A DNA stretch of 17,583 bases, taken from NCBI GenBank assembly GCA_001824455.1, contig MHXL01000071.1, forward strand, positions 2,159 to 19,741. Reading direction: 5' to 3'. The stretch's first letter is position 1, and the number at the start of each line of letters is the position of its first letter. Below are positions 7,560-16,055 of this stretch, one piece after another. The position numbers were made by a program, and so were the translations under genes. The notes under the pieces were generated by a model, which saw only the letters and a list, made by a program, of their open reading frames with translations, was not told the DNA's origin and ran no database searches. The stretch comes from Desulfuromonadaceae bacterium GWB2_53_15. Lineage in GTDB: Bacteria > Desulfobacterota > Desulfuromonadia > Geobacterales > Pseudopelobacteraceae.

Positions 7560-8543
7560 ATGCAGATGATTGCGAAGCAGATACGGAAAAGCGGGAAAAA
7601 GTTGGGCTTTGTCATCGTGCTGGTTTTGATGGCTTCCCTTGCAGTTGCGGCTGATAGTCCTGTTGCGGATAAACAGGTGGTGGCTCGTGTTAATGGAGTA
7701 GCAATACTAGATGAAGAACTTTCCCCACTGGTGGAGAAGCGTTTTCTGGAGTATCGGAAACTTGGTGCCAAGTCCAAACCGGATGAGTTTAAACAACGTC
7801 TTCAACATGAGGTGCTGGATAGGTTGATAAATCAGGAGCTTCTTGCACAGGCTGGTGCTGCGTTGAAGTTAAATGACATTGAGCAGCGGATCCAGAAGAT
7901 TCTCGATGTTTCAGCAGTCAGTAGTGATAAAAAGATCATTCCTGAAAAGGATCTTGATACATCGCTTAGAACAAAAATCCGCAGGGATGTCTTGATAGAT
8001 GCATATCTGGATCAAAAAGGGATATCCACTCTACAGATACCTGAAAAGGAACTGCGCCTGTTTTACGATAAAAATCAAAAAAACTTTGTTGAACAGCAAA
8101 CAATCAAGGTCAGGCATATTCTTGTGCAGATCCCACGGCAGGCGTCTCATGAGAAGGAACGTGAAGCGTACATCAAGGCAAATCTGATTCTTGAGGAAGT
8201 GAAAAAAGGCAGGGATTTTGCCGAGACTGCTCGCCAGTATTCTGACTGTACAAGCAAGGAAAAAGGGGGTGATCTTGGTGCTATTGCTCCCGGTTTCATG
8301 CCCAAAGAATTCGATGCAGTTGCCTTTTTGCTAAAAGTTGGCGAAACAAGCCGCATAGTCAAAACTCGTCATGGCCTGCATATCATTCATGTCGAGGGAA
8401 AAAAGCCTGAAAAAATCAAGAAATTCTCCGAAGTAAAGACATTCATTGCCGGGTATCTTCAGAAGGATTATCAACGAAAAAAAGTTGATGAGGTTGTAAA
8501 AGAACTTAGGAAATCGGCAAAGGTGAATGTCCTCATTAATTAG
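7560..8543 (+). CDS. periplasmic parvulin-type peptidyl-prolyl cis-trans isomerase (PpiC/SurA-like)
   Basis: A 327-residue protein with a signal peptide ending near residue 30 (LVLMASLAVA, then ADSP). Residues about 36-165 form a helical SurA_N-like chaperone region (VVARVNGVAILDEEL, then QHEVLDRLINQELLAQAG). A parvulin domain spans about 183-280: VRHILVQ (184-190), FAETARQYSDC (220-230), GGDLG (236-240) and TRHGLHIIHVEG (269-280). It is expected to catalyse prolyl isomerisation and assist folding of exported proteins. It lies 116 bases after the protease, with no terminator between, so co-transcription is possible. A TATAAC at 7538-7543 resembles a -10 box, but no matching -35 was seen. The ribosome binding site before ATG 7560 is weak. 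It is not assigned to a named gene; a role in cytochrome or protease folding is inference from position. Confidence 0.85.
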   Translation: MQMIAKQIRKSGKKLGFVIVLVLMASLAVAADSPVADKQVVARVNGVAILDEELSPLVEKRFLEYRKLGAKSKPDEFKQRLQHEVLDRLINQELLAQAGAALKLNDIEQRIQKILDVSAVSSDKKIIPEKDLDTSLRTKIRRDVLIDAYLDQKGISTLQIPEKELRLFYDKNQKNFVEQQTIKVRHILVQIPRQASHEKEREAYIKANLILEEVKKGRDFAETARQYSDCTSKEKGGDLGAIAPGFMPKEFDAVAFLLKVGETSRIVKTRHGLHIIHVEGKKPEKIKKFSEVKTFIAGYLQKDYQRKKVDEVVKELRKSAKVNVLIN

Positions 8544-8619
8544 TAGTTTGCTTGTATAGGGTGGGTGTTTTTTAAAAGTTATACGTTGAGGAACGGTCCA
8601 GATTACAAGGAGTTGAATT

Positions 8620-11600
8620 ATGAGAAACGGAAAAATGGTAGTATCAACCTTTCTTCAGGTGTTGCTCGTGGTATGTATGTTGGCTTCTGTTGGTGAGGCT
8701 GCTACGTGGTCATTGAAAAATTCCACAGTCAACAGCACTACCAGTGCAACAATTGATGATGCGACACCATATACCGGATTGTACTCACTAAAAGTAGACG
8801 GGGCGGAACGGATGTGGCAACAGTGGTTCTGGTACCGACTTGGCCCGGACGGTTTTGAGTCAGCGCTGGACACTCTCACAAAAACAAGCGCATCCAAACC
8901 GACAGCAACGAGTCTTTCTCTTACGTATACCCTCGCAAGTCAGTTTGATATAACTATCCTCTATGAACTTACCCCCTATTCCCTAGGTTTGGGCAAGGCA
9001 AATATAAAGAAAACGGTTACCATAAAAAATATCTCTTCTACCGAACTTGATTACCATCTCTTTGAATATGCAGACTTCGACCTCACCGATCTGGCAACCC
9101 AGGATGACAACGTAGAAATTGTCAAAAACAGATTTTATCAGAATGGTACACAGAGTGACGGGAGTGGGGTGACACTGGTTCATGAATCCTCGCTTGCTCC
9201 AAATCAATATGATCTTGACAGTGCGCAGGCATATATATCTCCGGAATTGAAGGACGATACAACCACCAATTTTGGATTGTCGGTTCTTGAGACCCCTTAC
9301 AGGTATGGGGACGATATGCAGTTTGGCAGTCAATGGGATCTCAAGATCCCGGTGGGACAGTCGCTAACTTTTACCATTACCGACAATATTTATCCGACCT
9401 TGCCTGTTCCTGTCACACAGACCGTGAATGGTGGACAATGCGTGAGTTACGGTGGTCAGGCGGATATCAGTGTTAGTTTAACGGGAACGGCCGATAATCT
9501 CACCAATCTGAATATCGTCAATATACTTCCCAAAGACACACTGTTCTTATCGGCAACGGATGGCGGCATCCTCGACAGTGCTAGCAACAGCGTATCCTGG
9601 ACCCTGCCATCGCTATCAGCTGGCACCGGGGCATTGACACGCCAGGCCTCAATAACGGTGAATTCTACTACAGATATAGTCAATAAAGTTCTGGTAGTAA
9701 GCGATCAGGCCTTTCCGACCCGTCTGCCGGATCCTCTTCTAGAAGCCATACCTGTGTTCCCGCTTTGCAATCACCCTCCATCAATAACATCCGCTGCCAT
9801 TACCTCGGTCAATATTGAAAGTCCCTATGTCTATGCGGTGAAAGGGGCGGATGTTGATGCCGGGACAACGTTGAGTTATGTGCTGGATGTGGCTCCTGCA
9901 GGCATGGCAATCAATCCGTCAACTGGTTTCATTACCTGGAATCCATCCAAGGACAATGCCGGGTCATACCCGGTAACCGTCAGGGTAAGTGACGGTTCGT
10001 TATCAGGTACTCAGAGTTTTGTGCTGAAGGTGGTAAGTGTGCCGCTTTTTACATCAGCGCCGGTAATCTACGCAACGCTAAATCAGTCCTATACCTACGC
10101 GGTTGTTGCACTAAACCCCATTCCCAACGGAACGGTTTACTACAGTCTGGCATCAGGACCACCTGACCTGTCGGTTGGTTATGCGACTGGCATCATTACC
10201 TGGACTCCCACCGTGGCGGGGGTATACCCTATTTCAATCAAGGCAAAAGATGGTTCTGGTGAAAACTATCAGATATTTTCTATAAACATCACACTTACAC
10301 CGAACGCCTCCCCAGTTTTTACGAGTACTCCAGCCACCATCGCAACAGTGGGGTCTGTTTATACCTATAATGTTATAGCAACTGATGCGGATAATGATCC
10401 ATTGTCGTACAGCTTGACAACGTTTCCTTCAGGAATGCTTATCAGTGCCGGCGTCGTTACGTGGACACCGACTACAACCCAGTCTGCCAGTATGCAGAAT
10501 GTAACAGTGCAGGTGAGTGACAGTAAGGGTGGTATTGCTACCCAGAGTTTTGGCATAACGGTAGGAGCCGCGGCCAAACTGCCCCAAAGCATTGGTACAA
10601 TCAGCTTTATGCCTGCTACTTTGCCGGTGAACGGCATCACTACAGCCATCGCCACTGCAACATCAGGCCTTGCGTTGACTTTTAAAACACTGACACCTGC
10701 TATATGTACTGTCAGCGGCGCTACTGTCTCAGGTATAACCGCCGGCACATGCACTATCGCTGCTAACCAGGCTGGTAATACTGCCTATGAAGCTGCTGTT
10801 CAGGTAACACAGAACATCACCGTTACCAAGGCCGCAGCAACAGTCATCCTGAGCAACCTGAGCCAGATCTATGACGGAACAGGCAAAGTAGCTACGGCAA
10901 CCACCAATCCTGCTGGCCTAGCAGTAGCGATCACCTACGCAGGCAGTGCCACCGCACCGAGCGCAGTTGGAACCTACGCCGTAGTTGCCACCATCAATGA
11001 TACCAACTACAGCGGCAGCGCCACCGGCACAATGACCATCGCAAACGCCAATGCAACTGTCACCCTGTCCGGCCTGAACCAGACCTATGATGGAACAGCC
11101 AAGGCAACTACTGCAACCACCAACCCGACCGGCCTGGCAGTTAGCATCGCCTATGCCGGCAGCACGACAGCACCCACCGCCGCAGGTTCATATGCGGTGG
11201 TTGCAACTATCAATGATGCCAACTACTCGGGCAGCGCAACCGGAACCCTGGTGATTGCCAAGGCTTCCGCCACAGTTACCCTCGGAGTGCTGAGCCAGAG
11301 CTATGATGGAACAGCCAAGGCAGCAAGCGCCACCACCAACCCGACCGGCAAGACCGTTACCTTTACCTACAACGGCAGCACAACAACACCGACCGCGGCT
11401 GGCAGCTACACCGTAGTCGGCACCATCAACGACACCAACTTCAGCGGCAGCGCAACCGGCACCCTGACCATCGCCAAGGCCACCCCAGCCATCAGCTGGT
11501 CAACACCAACCGCGGTCTACGTCGGCGCGATCCTATCTTCAAGCCAACTCAACGCCACTGCCAGCACCCCTGGCTCCTTCATCTATAACCCGGCCGTCGG

Positions 11601-14600
11601 CACCGTGATGGACATTGCCGGCAACCAGACTCTGTCAACCGTCTTCACCCCGACTGATGTGGCCAACTACAACGGTGCCACAGCAAGCGTAACCCTGGCT
11701 GTCAATAACAAGCAGAATCCGACGCTCACCTGGAACAACCCGGTAGCAATTACCTACGGCACTGCTCTCTCGGCCACACAGTTAAATGCAACCGTAAGCG
11801 GCGTCATTGCAGGAACCTACACCTACACACCGGTTCTGGGTACAAAGCTTGACGCAGGCGATCAGACCCTGTCGGTTACTTTCACACCGAGCGATACAAC
11901 TACTTACAACACCGTAACCAAAACAGTTTCACTGACCGTGAACAAGGCGGCTACAACGGTTAACCTTTCCGGTCTCAGCGCTACCTATGACGGTACGGCC
12001 AAGGCTGCTACCGCCGCTACCAACCCGGCCGGACTGGCAGTTGCCATTGCCATCACCTACGCAGGAAGCATAACCGCTCCGACAGCGGCAGGCTCTTACG
12101 CCGTTGTCGCTACCGTCTCCGATAGCAACTACACAGGCAGCGCAACAGGAACACTGGTTATCTCCAAAGCTACACCTGCCATCACATGGGCAACCCCGGC
12201 TCCGGTCTACGTTGGGACGGCTCTTTCGGCAACGCAGCTTAACGCTATTGTCAGCACAGCCGGTTCTTTCGTCTACATACCGGCCGACGGTACGACCATC
12301 AACAGCGCCGGCCCACAGAATCTGTCGGTGGCCTTCACCCCGACCGATACCATCAACTACAACAATGCAAGCGCATCAGTCATCCTAACGGTCAACAGCA
12401 AAATTACACCGAGCGTTATCTGGGCCGCACCAGCGGCAATCAGCTACGGGACTGTCCTTGGCAGCAACCAGTTGAACGCCAGCGCCGGCAGCATAGCCGG
12501 CAGCTTCAGCTACAGCCCGCCCGCAGGCACGACACTGAATGCTGGCAGCCAGATCCTGACCGCAACCTTCACCCCGAGCGATACAAACACCTACAACATC
12601 GCCACCAAAACAGTAACCTTGACCGTCAACAAGGATTCTGCAGGCGTAAGTCTGAGCGGTCTTAGTGCCACCTACGACGGCTCGCCCAAAGCGGCCAGCG
12701 CCACAACCATCCCGAGCGGCCTGAGCGTAGAGCTCACTTACGACGGCAGCAGCTCCGCGCCGACGTCCGCCGGAACTTATGCTGTTGCGGCCACCATAAC
12801 CGACGCCAACTACACAGGCAGCGCAAACGGCAGTCTGACCATCACCAAGGCAACGCCGGCCATTACTTGGTCAACCCCCTCTGCGGTCTACGTCGGCACG
12901 GTTCTATCATCGACTCAGATGAATGCTAGCGCCTCCGTTGCCGGCTCGTTTACCTACACGCCTGCATCCGGCACGACCCTGAACACTGCCGGTAGCCAGA
13001 CCCTCTCGGCATCCTTCATCCCGAGTGATACGGCCAACTACAACGGTGCAACAGCAACCGTTACCCTGGCCGTCAACAGTAAGCAGAACCCAACGATCAC
13101 CTGGAATAATCCGATAGCGATCACCTACGGTACGCTTCTCTCGGCAACACAATTGAATGCAACCGTAAGCGGCGGCATTGCAGGAACCTACACCTACACA
13201 CCAATTCTGGGTACAAAGCTTAACGCAGGCAATCAGACCCTGTCGGTTACCTTCACCCCGACTGATGTGGTCACTTACAATACGACCACCAAGAGCGTAA
13301 CCCTGGCGGTTACCAAGGCAAGCGCGACAGTAGCGTTGAGCAATCTCAGCCAGACCTATAACGGTAGCGCCAGATCGGCCACGGTAAGCACCACCCCTGC
13401 TGGTCTGAGCACCATCACCACCTACGCCGGCAGCACAACCGCCCCGACGGCCTCCGGTATTTATGCCGTTGTGGCCACGATCAGCGACAGCAACTACTCA
13501 GGCAGCGCCAGCGGTAGCCTGACCATCGCCAAGGCCACCCCGGCCATTACTTGGTCAACACCCTCTGCGGTATATATCGGCACAGCTCTTTCCAGTAGCC
13601 AGCTTGACGCCACTGCCAGCACAGCCGGTTCATTCGTCTACAGCCCGGCTAGCGGCACGACCCTGACCAGCGCCGGTGCCCAGACGCTGTCGGCAGCCTT
13701 CACCCCGAGTGATACGGCCAACTACAATATTGCAACAGCAACAGTTACCCTGACAGTCAATGACAATAGCACCACCAATCAGCCACCTGTCATTACCTCT
13801 TCTCCGGTAACGGTTGCTTATGAAAAAGGATATTTTTACTATCAGGTTGCAGCTTCCGATCCTAATGGGGAAGTCGTCAAGTTCTCATTATCAATAAAAC
13901 CATCGGGGATGAACATAAATTCTAAAACTGGTGTTATTTCGTGGCGGCCATCAGACAGCGGAACCTACTCGGTCATCGTGAAGGCAAGCGATCCAGCCGG
14001 TCTATATTCAACTCAGAGTTTCAAGGTGACGGTTTTAAATCATATTCCAAACAATCCACCGAAAATTGCCTCTGAGCCTGTTCTGTCTGTAACAGCGGGA
14101 ATGCTCTATACATATGATGTAAATGCCACGGATCCTGATGGCGATGCTTTGTTCTATCGGCTTATAACTGCTCCGGCGGGTATGTCAATTGATGATTCTA
14201 CTGGGTTGATCACCTGGATTCCATTTTCATCTCAGGCCGGGGTAAAAAAGGTTGTTGTTGAGGCAGTGGACATTAAGGGTGGGAAAGTAGCACAAAGTTT
14301 CAATATCTCTGTTTTGATTGCTACAGTTCCAATGAACAATCCACCGACCATAATCACGACTCCGGTAGCCAGCGCAATTAAGGGGAGTGTTTATTCATAT
14401 GACCTACAAGCAAGTGATCCTGATGGAGATGCCATCGTGTATTCACTCGTTTCAAAGCCTTATGGCATGACAATTAACTCTTCAACGGGTAATATCACAT
14501 GGAAACCATCAACTACAGGTAGTTATAAGGTTTCTGTAAATGCAACCGATAATAAAGGTGCATATACAACTCAGAGTTATACCCTTACGGTTGGCTCTGC

Positions 14601-14646
14601 CTTTAGTGGCTCCAATGCCTGGGAAAAGGGTGCTTTTCGTAATTGA
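8620..14646 (+). CDS. giant secreted Ig-like/cadherin-like repeat protein (2008 aa)
   Basis: A signal peptide (about 1-27, ending VGEA) opens the protein. Residues 28 to about 258 are a region I cannot assign (TWSLKNSTVN onward, Trp-rich at 66-72). About 262-380 is DUF11-like (VSLTGTADNLTNLNIVNILP). Three cadherin-like/He_PIG domains follow (about 385-473, 475-562, 565-650), then an Ig-like domain with a Cys pair (C696, C711), then thirteen MBG/Ig-like repeats (738-1715), then three more He_PIG domains (about 1721-1806, 1809-1898, 1906-1992) and a short tail ending EKGAFRN. C274 and C383 bracket the DUF11-like domain. No catalytic motif, LPXTG, PEP-CTERM or membrane anchor was seen. AAGGAG at 8607-8612 lies seven bases before the ATG. 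A surface or matrix scaffold or adhesin role is inferred from architecture and from the upstream cytochrome maturation genes. Confidence 0.88.
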   Translation: MRNGKMVVSTFLQVLLVVCMLASVGEAATWSLKNSTVNSTTSATIDDATPYTGLYSLKVDGAERMWQQWFWYRLGPDGFESALDTLTKTSASKPTATSLSLTYTLASQFDITILYELTPYSLGLGKANIKKTVTIKNISSTELDYHLFEYADFDLTDLATQDDNVEIVKNRFYQNGTQSDGSGVTLVHESSLAPNQYDLDSAQAYISPELKDDTTTNFGLSVLETPYRYGDDMQFGSQWDLKIPVGQSLTFTITDNIYPTLPVPVTQTVNGGQCVSYGGQADISVSLTGTADNLTNLNIVNILPKDTLFLSATDGGILDSASNSVSWTLPSLSAGTGALTRQASITVNSTTDIVNKVLVVSDQAFPTRLPDPLLEAIPVFPLCNHPPSITSAAITSVNIESPYVYAVKGADVDAGTTLSYVLDVAPAGMAINPSTGFITWNPSKDNAGSYPVTVRVSDGSLSGTQSFVLKVVSVPLFTSAPVIYATLNQSYTYAVVALNPIPNGTVYYSLASGPPDLSVGYATGIITWTPTVAGVYPISIKAKDGSGENYQIFSINITLTPNASPVFTSTPATIATVGSVYTYNVIATDADNDPLSYSLTTFPSGMLISAGVVTWTPTTTQSASMQNVTVQVSDSKGGIATQSFGITVGAAAKLPQSIGTISFMPATLPVNGITTAIATATSGLALTFKTLTPAICTVSGATVSGITAGTCTIAANQAGNTAYEAAVQVTQNITVTKAAATVILSNLSQIYDGTGKVATATTNPAGLAVAITYAGSATAPSAVGTYAVVATINDTNYSGSATGTMTIANANATVTLSGLNQTYDGTAKATTATTNPTGLAVSIAYAGSTTAPTAAGSYAVVATINDANYSGSATGTLVIAKASATVTLGVLSQSYDGTAKAASATTNPTGKTVTFTYNGSTTTPTAAGSYTVVGTINDTNFSGSATGTLTIAKATPAISWSTPTAVYVGAILSSSQLNATASTPGSFIYNPAVGTVMDIAGNQTLSTVFTPTDVANYNGATASVTLAVNNKQNPTLTWNNPVAITYGTALSATQLNATVSGVIAGTYTYTPVLGTKLDAGDQTLSVTFTPSDTTTYNTVTKTVSLTVNKAATTVNLSGLSATYDGTAKAATAATNPAGLAVAIAITYAGSITAPTAAGSYAVVATVSDSNYTGSATGTLVISKATPAITWATPAPVYVGTALSATQLNAIVSTAGSFVYIPADGTTINSAGPQNLSVAFTPTDTINYNNASASVILTVNSKITPSVIWAAPAAISYGTVLGSNQLNASAGSIAGSFSYSPPAGTTLNAGSQILTATFTPSDTNTYNIATKTVTLTVNKDSAGVSLSGLSATYDGSPKAASATTIPSGLSVELTYDGSSSAPTSAGTYAVAATITDANYTGSANGSLTITKATPAITWSTPSAVYVGTVLSSTQMNASASVAGSFTYTPASGTTLNTAGSQTLSASFIPSDTANYNGATATVTLAVNSKQNPTITWNNPIAITYGTLLSATQLNATVSGGIAGTYTYTPILGTKLNAGNQTLSVTFTPTDVVTYNTTTKSVTLAVTKASATVALSNLSQTYNGSARSATVSTTPAGLSTITTYAGSTTAPTASGIYAVVATISDSNYSGSASGSLTIAKATPAITWSTPSAVYIGTALSSSQLDATASTAGSFVYSPASGTTLTSAGAQTLSAAFTPSDTANYNIATATVTLTVNDNSTTNQPPVITSSPVTVAYEKGYFYYQVAASDPNGEVVKFSLSIKPSGMNINSKTGVISWRPSDSGTYSVIVKASDPAGLYSTQSFKVTVLNHIPNNPPKIASEPVLSVTAGMLYTYDVNATDPDGDALFYRLITAPAGMSIDDSTGLITWIPFSSQAGVKKVVVEAVDIKGGKVAQSFNISVLIATVPMNNPPTIITTPVASAIKGSVYSYDLQASDPDGDAIVYSLVSKPYGMTINSSTGNITWKPSTTGSYKVSVNATDNKGAYTTQSYTLTVGSAFSGSNAWEKGAFRN
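9772..10569 (+). repeat. N-terminal trio of cadherin-like/He_PIG domains
   Basis: Three diverged domains of about 85-90 codons. Each has the pattern P-x-I/F-TS, then Y-x-Y-x-V, then SxxT/A-G-x-I/V-T-W-x-P, then a V-x-V/A-x-D/S-G strand. Examples are STGFITWNPS, ATGIITWTPT and SAGVVTWTPT. They diverge at the DNA level, so they are old duplications. Confidence 0.8.
10831..13764 (+). repeat. nested tandem repeat array of two Ig-like modules, order AAABBABBABBAB
   Basis: Module A (72 codons, 74 in A4) carries Y-D/N-G-T/S-x-K/R and ends near NYSGSATGTLTIAK; it matches MBG/YDG-type domains. Module B (77-78 codons) opens ATPAITWSTP or QNPTITWNNP, carries Y-V/G-GT-LS-x-QLNA and FTPSDTxxYN, and ends in LTVNK. 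Starts: A1 10831, A2 11047, A3 11263, B1 11479, B2 11713, A4 11947, B3 12169, B4 12403, A5 12634, B5 12850, B6 13084, A6 13318, B7 13534. From A3 the unit is A-B-B with a period of 684-687 bases; the last copy has one B. All length changes keep the frame. Confidence 0.9.
13780..14595 (+). repeat. C-terminal trio of cadherin-like/He_PIG domains
   Basis: Three domains, each opening N-x-PP-x-I and carrying Y-x-Y-x-V/L-x-A-x-DP-D/N-G followed by G-M-x-I-(N/D) and G-x-I-(S/T)-W. DPDGDA occurs in the second and third, resembling calcium-binding cadherin-like motifs. They mirror the N-terminal trio, so the A/B array is inserted between two similar sets. Confidence 0.8.
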
Positions 14647-14647
14647 T

Positions 14648-14761
14648 ATGGCATGCCCGAAATCCGAAACCACTCTTAAACAAATTACTTTACAGGCAAT
14701 CAGTAGAGATGAGATAACTAAACGCTTTTTAGCGATGTCGCCTCAAGTAATTTTAAAATAA
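14648..14761 (+). CDS. doubtful 37-residue open frame between the giant gene and the glycosyltransferase
   Basis: The frame runs from ATG 14648 to TAA 14761, starting [15 protein letters not shown]. It begins two bases after the giant gene's stop, which would suit translational coupling, and ends 11 bases before the glycosyltransferase start. No ribosome binding site or recognisable motif is present, so it may be untranslated spacer. Confidence 0.15.
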   Translation: MACPKSETTLKQITLQAISRDEITKRFLAMSPQVILK

Positions 14762-14772
14762 ATGGATGGTCA

Positions 14773-15510
14773 ATGCTTAACGGAAAGAAAATAATCGTAA
14801 TCCTGCCGGCCTATAACGCTGCAAAAACCTTGGAGACGACCTGGAAAGAAATTCCCTTCGATTTTGTTGATGATGTGGTGCTTGTAGATGATGCTTCACG
14901 GGATAACACCGTGGAAGAAGCTGAACGGCTGGGGATCAAAACCATCGTTCATGTGGCCAACAGAGGCTATGGAGGTAATCAGAAAACCTGTTATCGTGCT
15001 GCGCTTGAGCTGGGGGCCGACATTGTGGTGATGCTGCACCCGGATTATCAGTATACTCCGCGCTTGATCACAGCGATGGCGGCCATGATCGCCTGGGAAG
15101 AGTTTGACGCCGTGCTGGCTTCCCGAATTTTGGGACGGGGAGCGCTCAAGGGCGGAATGCCTTTATATAAGTATGTATCCAACCGTTTTCTGACCCTTGC
15201 CGAGAATCTGTTGCTCGGGCAGAAACTCTCCGAATATCACACAGGTTATCGAGCCTTTTCCCGTGAGGTGTTGAAGCGCCTGCCGCTGGAGCAGAATTCG
15301 GATGATTTCGTATTTGATAACCAGATGTTGGCCCAGATTGCCTGGTTTGGTTTCCGTATTGGTGAGGTGAGTTGCCCAACCCGTTATTTTCCCGAGGCAT
15401 CATCAATCAACTTCCGCAGAAGCGTGATCTATGGGGTGGGTGTTCTCAGGACGGCCCTGCAGTACCGGCTTGCTCGGATGGGCCTGATCAAACCAAGTTT
15501 ATATCAGTAA
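14773..15510 (+). CDS. family 2 glycosyltransferase (DPM1-like)
   Basis: A 245-residue GT-A fold glycosyltransferase. Seen motifs are [13 protein letters not shown] (11-23), the nucleotide-binding [11 protein letters not shown] (36-46), [11 protein letters not shown] (63-73), and the metal/donor region [12 protein letters not shown] (85-96), followed by the [17 protein letters not shown] acceptor-side region. No transmembrane helix follows the catalytic domain, unlike GtrB-type enzymes, so it is probably soluble or peripheral. Family members move a sugar from a nucleotide donor to a polyprenyl phosphate or a glycan; the donor and acceptor cannot be told here. It sits 126 bases after the giant gene with no clear terminator between, and is followed by a strong bidirectional terminator. 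A role in surface polysaccharide or in glycosylation of the upstream secreted proteins is possible but unsupported. Confidence 0.88.
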   Translation: MLNGKKIIVILPAYNAAKTLETTWKEIPFDFVDDVVLVDDASRDNTVEEAERLGIKTIVHVANRGYGGNQKTCYRAALELGADIVVMLHPDYQYTPRLITAMAAMIAWEEFDAVLASRILGRGALKGGMPLYKYVSNRFLTLAENLLLGQKLSEYHTGYRAFSREVLKRLPLEQNSDDFVFDNQMLAQIAWFGFRIGEVSCPTRYFPEASSINFRRSVIYGVGVLRTALQYRLARMGLIKPSLYQ

Positions 15511-15525
15511 GAGAAAGAACGCTGA

Positions 15526-15569
15526 AAACAAAAGAGCCTGCCGCAATAACGCGGCAGGCTCTTTTGTTT
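15526..15569. terminator. bidirectional rho-independent terminator between convergent genes
   Basis: AAACAAAAGAGCCTGCCGC (15526-15544) and its perfect complement (15551-15569) form a 19-bp stem with a six-base AATAAC loop. The core is GC-rich, and A-rich and T-rich flanks give a U-tract in both directions. It ends the glycosyltransferase transcript on the plus strand and the rplI operon on the minus strand. Confidence 0.93.
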
Positions 15570-15588
15570 ATAGGCATCTACAGCTGAA

Positions 15589-16032
15589 CTAGATGGCCTT
15601 GACAGTCACCTTGAGGTTTGCTGTTACTTCAGGGTGGATCTTGACGGGGACAGTGTACTCGCCAAGTTGTTTGATCGGCTCGACCAGCACGATATTCTTG
15701 CGGTCGATGTCAAAACCTTTGTCCTTAAGGTAGGCTGCGATTTCCATGTTGGTAACCGAACCGAACAGCTTACCGGCCTCACCAGCTTGATGCACAAGTT
15801 CGATGGACAGCTCTTCAAGCTTGGCCAACAGGTTTTTGGCCGATTCCATAACCTTGTCTTTCTTGTAGGCCATTTGGCGCTTAACGTGCTCAAGTGCCTT
15901 GGCGTTTTTCTCGGTAGCCGCTACGGCAAGCCCTTTGGGTAGCAGATAGTTGCGCGCATAGCCGGGTGCTACCTTGACGACGTCGCCGATGTGGCCGAGG
16001 GTCTCAATGTTTTCCTTCAGGATGACCTTCAT
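15589..16032 (-). CDS. rplI: 50S ribosomal protein L9
   Basis: A 147-residue protein of the normal bacterial L9 length. The N-terminal rRNA-binding domain is intact (MKVILKENIETLGHIGDVV, GYARNYLLPKGLAVAAT), followed by the long connecting helix (about 45-75) and a C-terminal domain starting near KLFGSVTNMEIAAYL. L9 binds 23S rRNA at the base of the L1 stalk. I chose ATG 16032 because AAGGAG lies about five bases upstream; the in-frame ATG at 16047 would add a non-homologous MKGEN. It is the last gene of the ribosomal operon, 23 bases after the DUF2232 gene, and ends ahead of the bidirectional terminator. Confidence 0.97.
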   Translation of the reverse strand: MKVILKENIETLGHIGDVVKVAPGYARNYLLPKGLAVAATEKNAKALEHVKRQMAYKKDKVMESAKNLLAKLEELSIELVHQAGEAGKLFGSVTNMEIAAYLKDKGFDIDRKNIVLVEPIKQLGEYTVPVKIHPEVTANLKVTVKAI

Positions 16033-16055
16033 GTTCTCTCCTTTCAAGCCTGATT

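Noticed and set aside
14706..14760. A possible terminator after the giant gene
   Set aside because: The only stems are CGCT/AGCG around a TTTT loop (4 bp) and the AT-only palindrome ATTTTAAAAT. Neither is stable enough to call.
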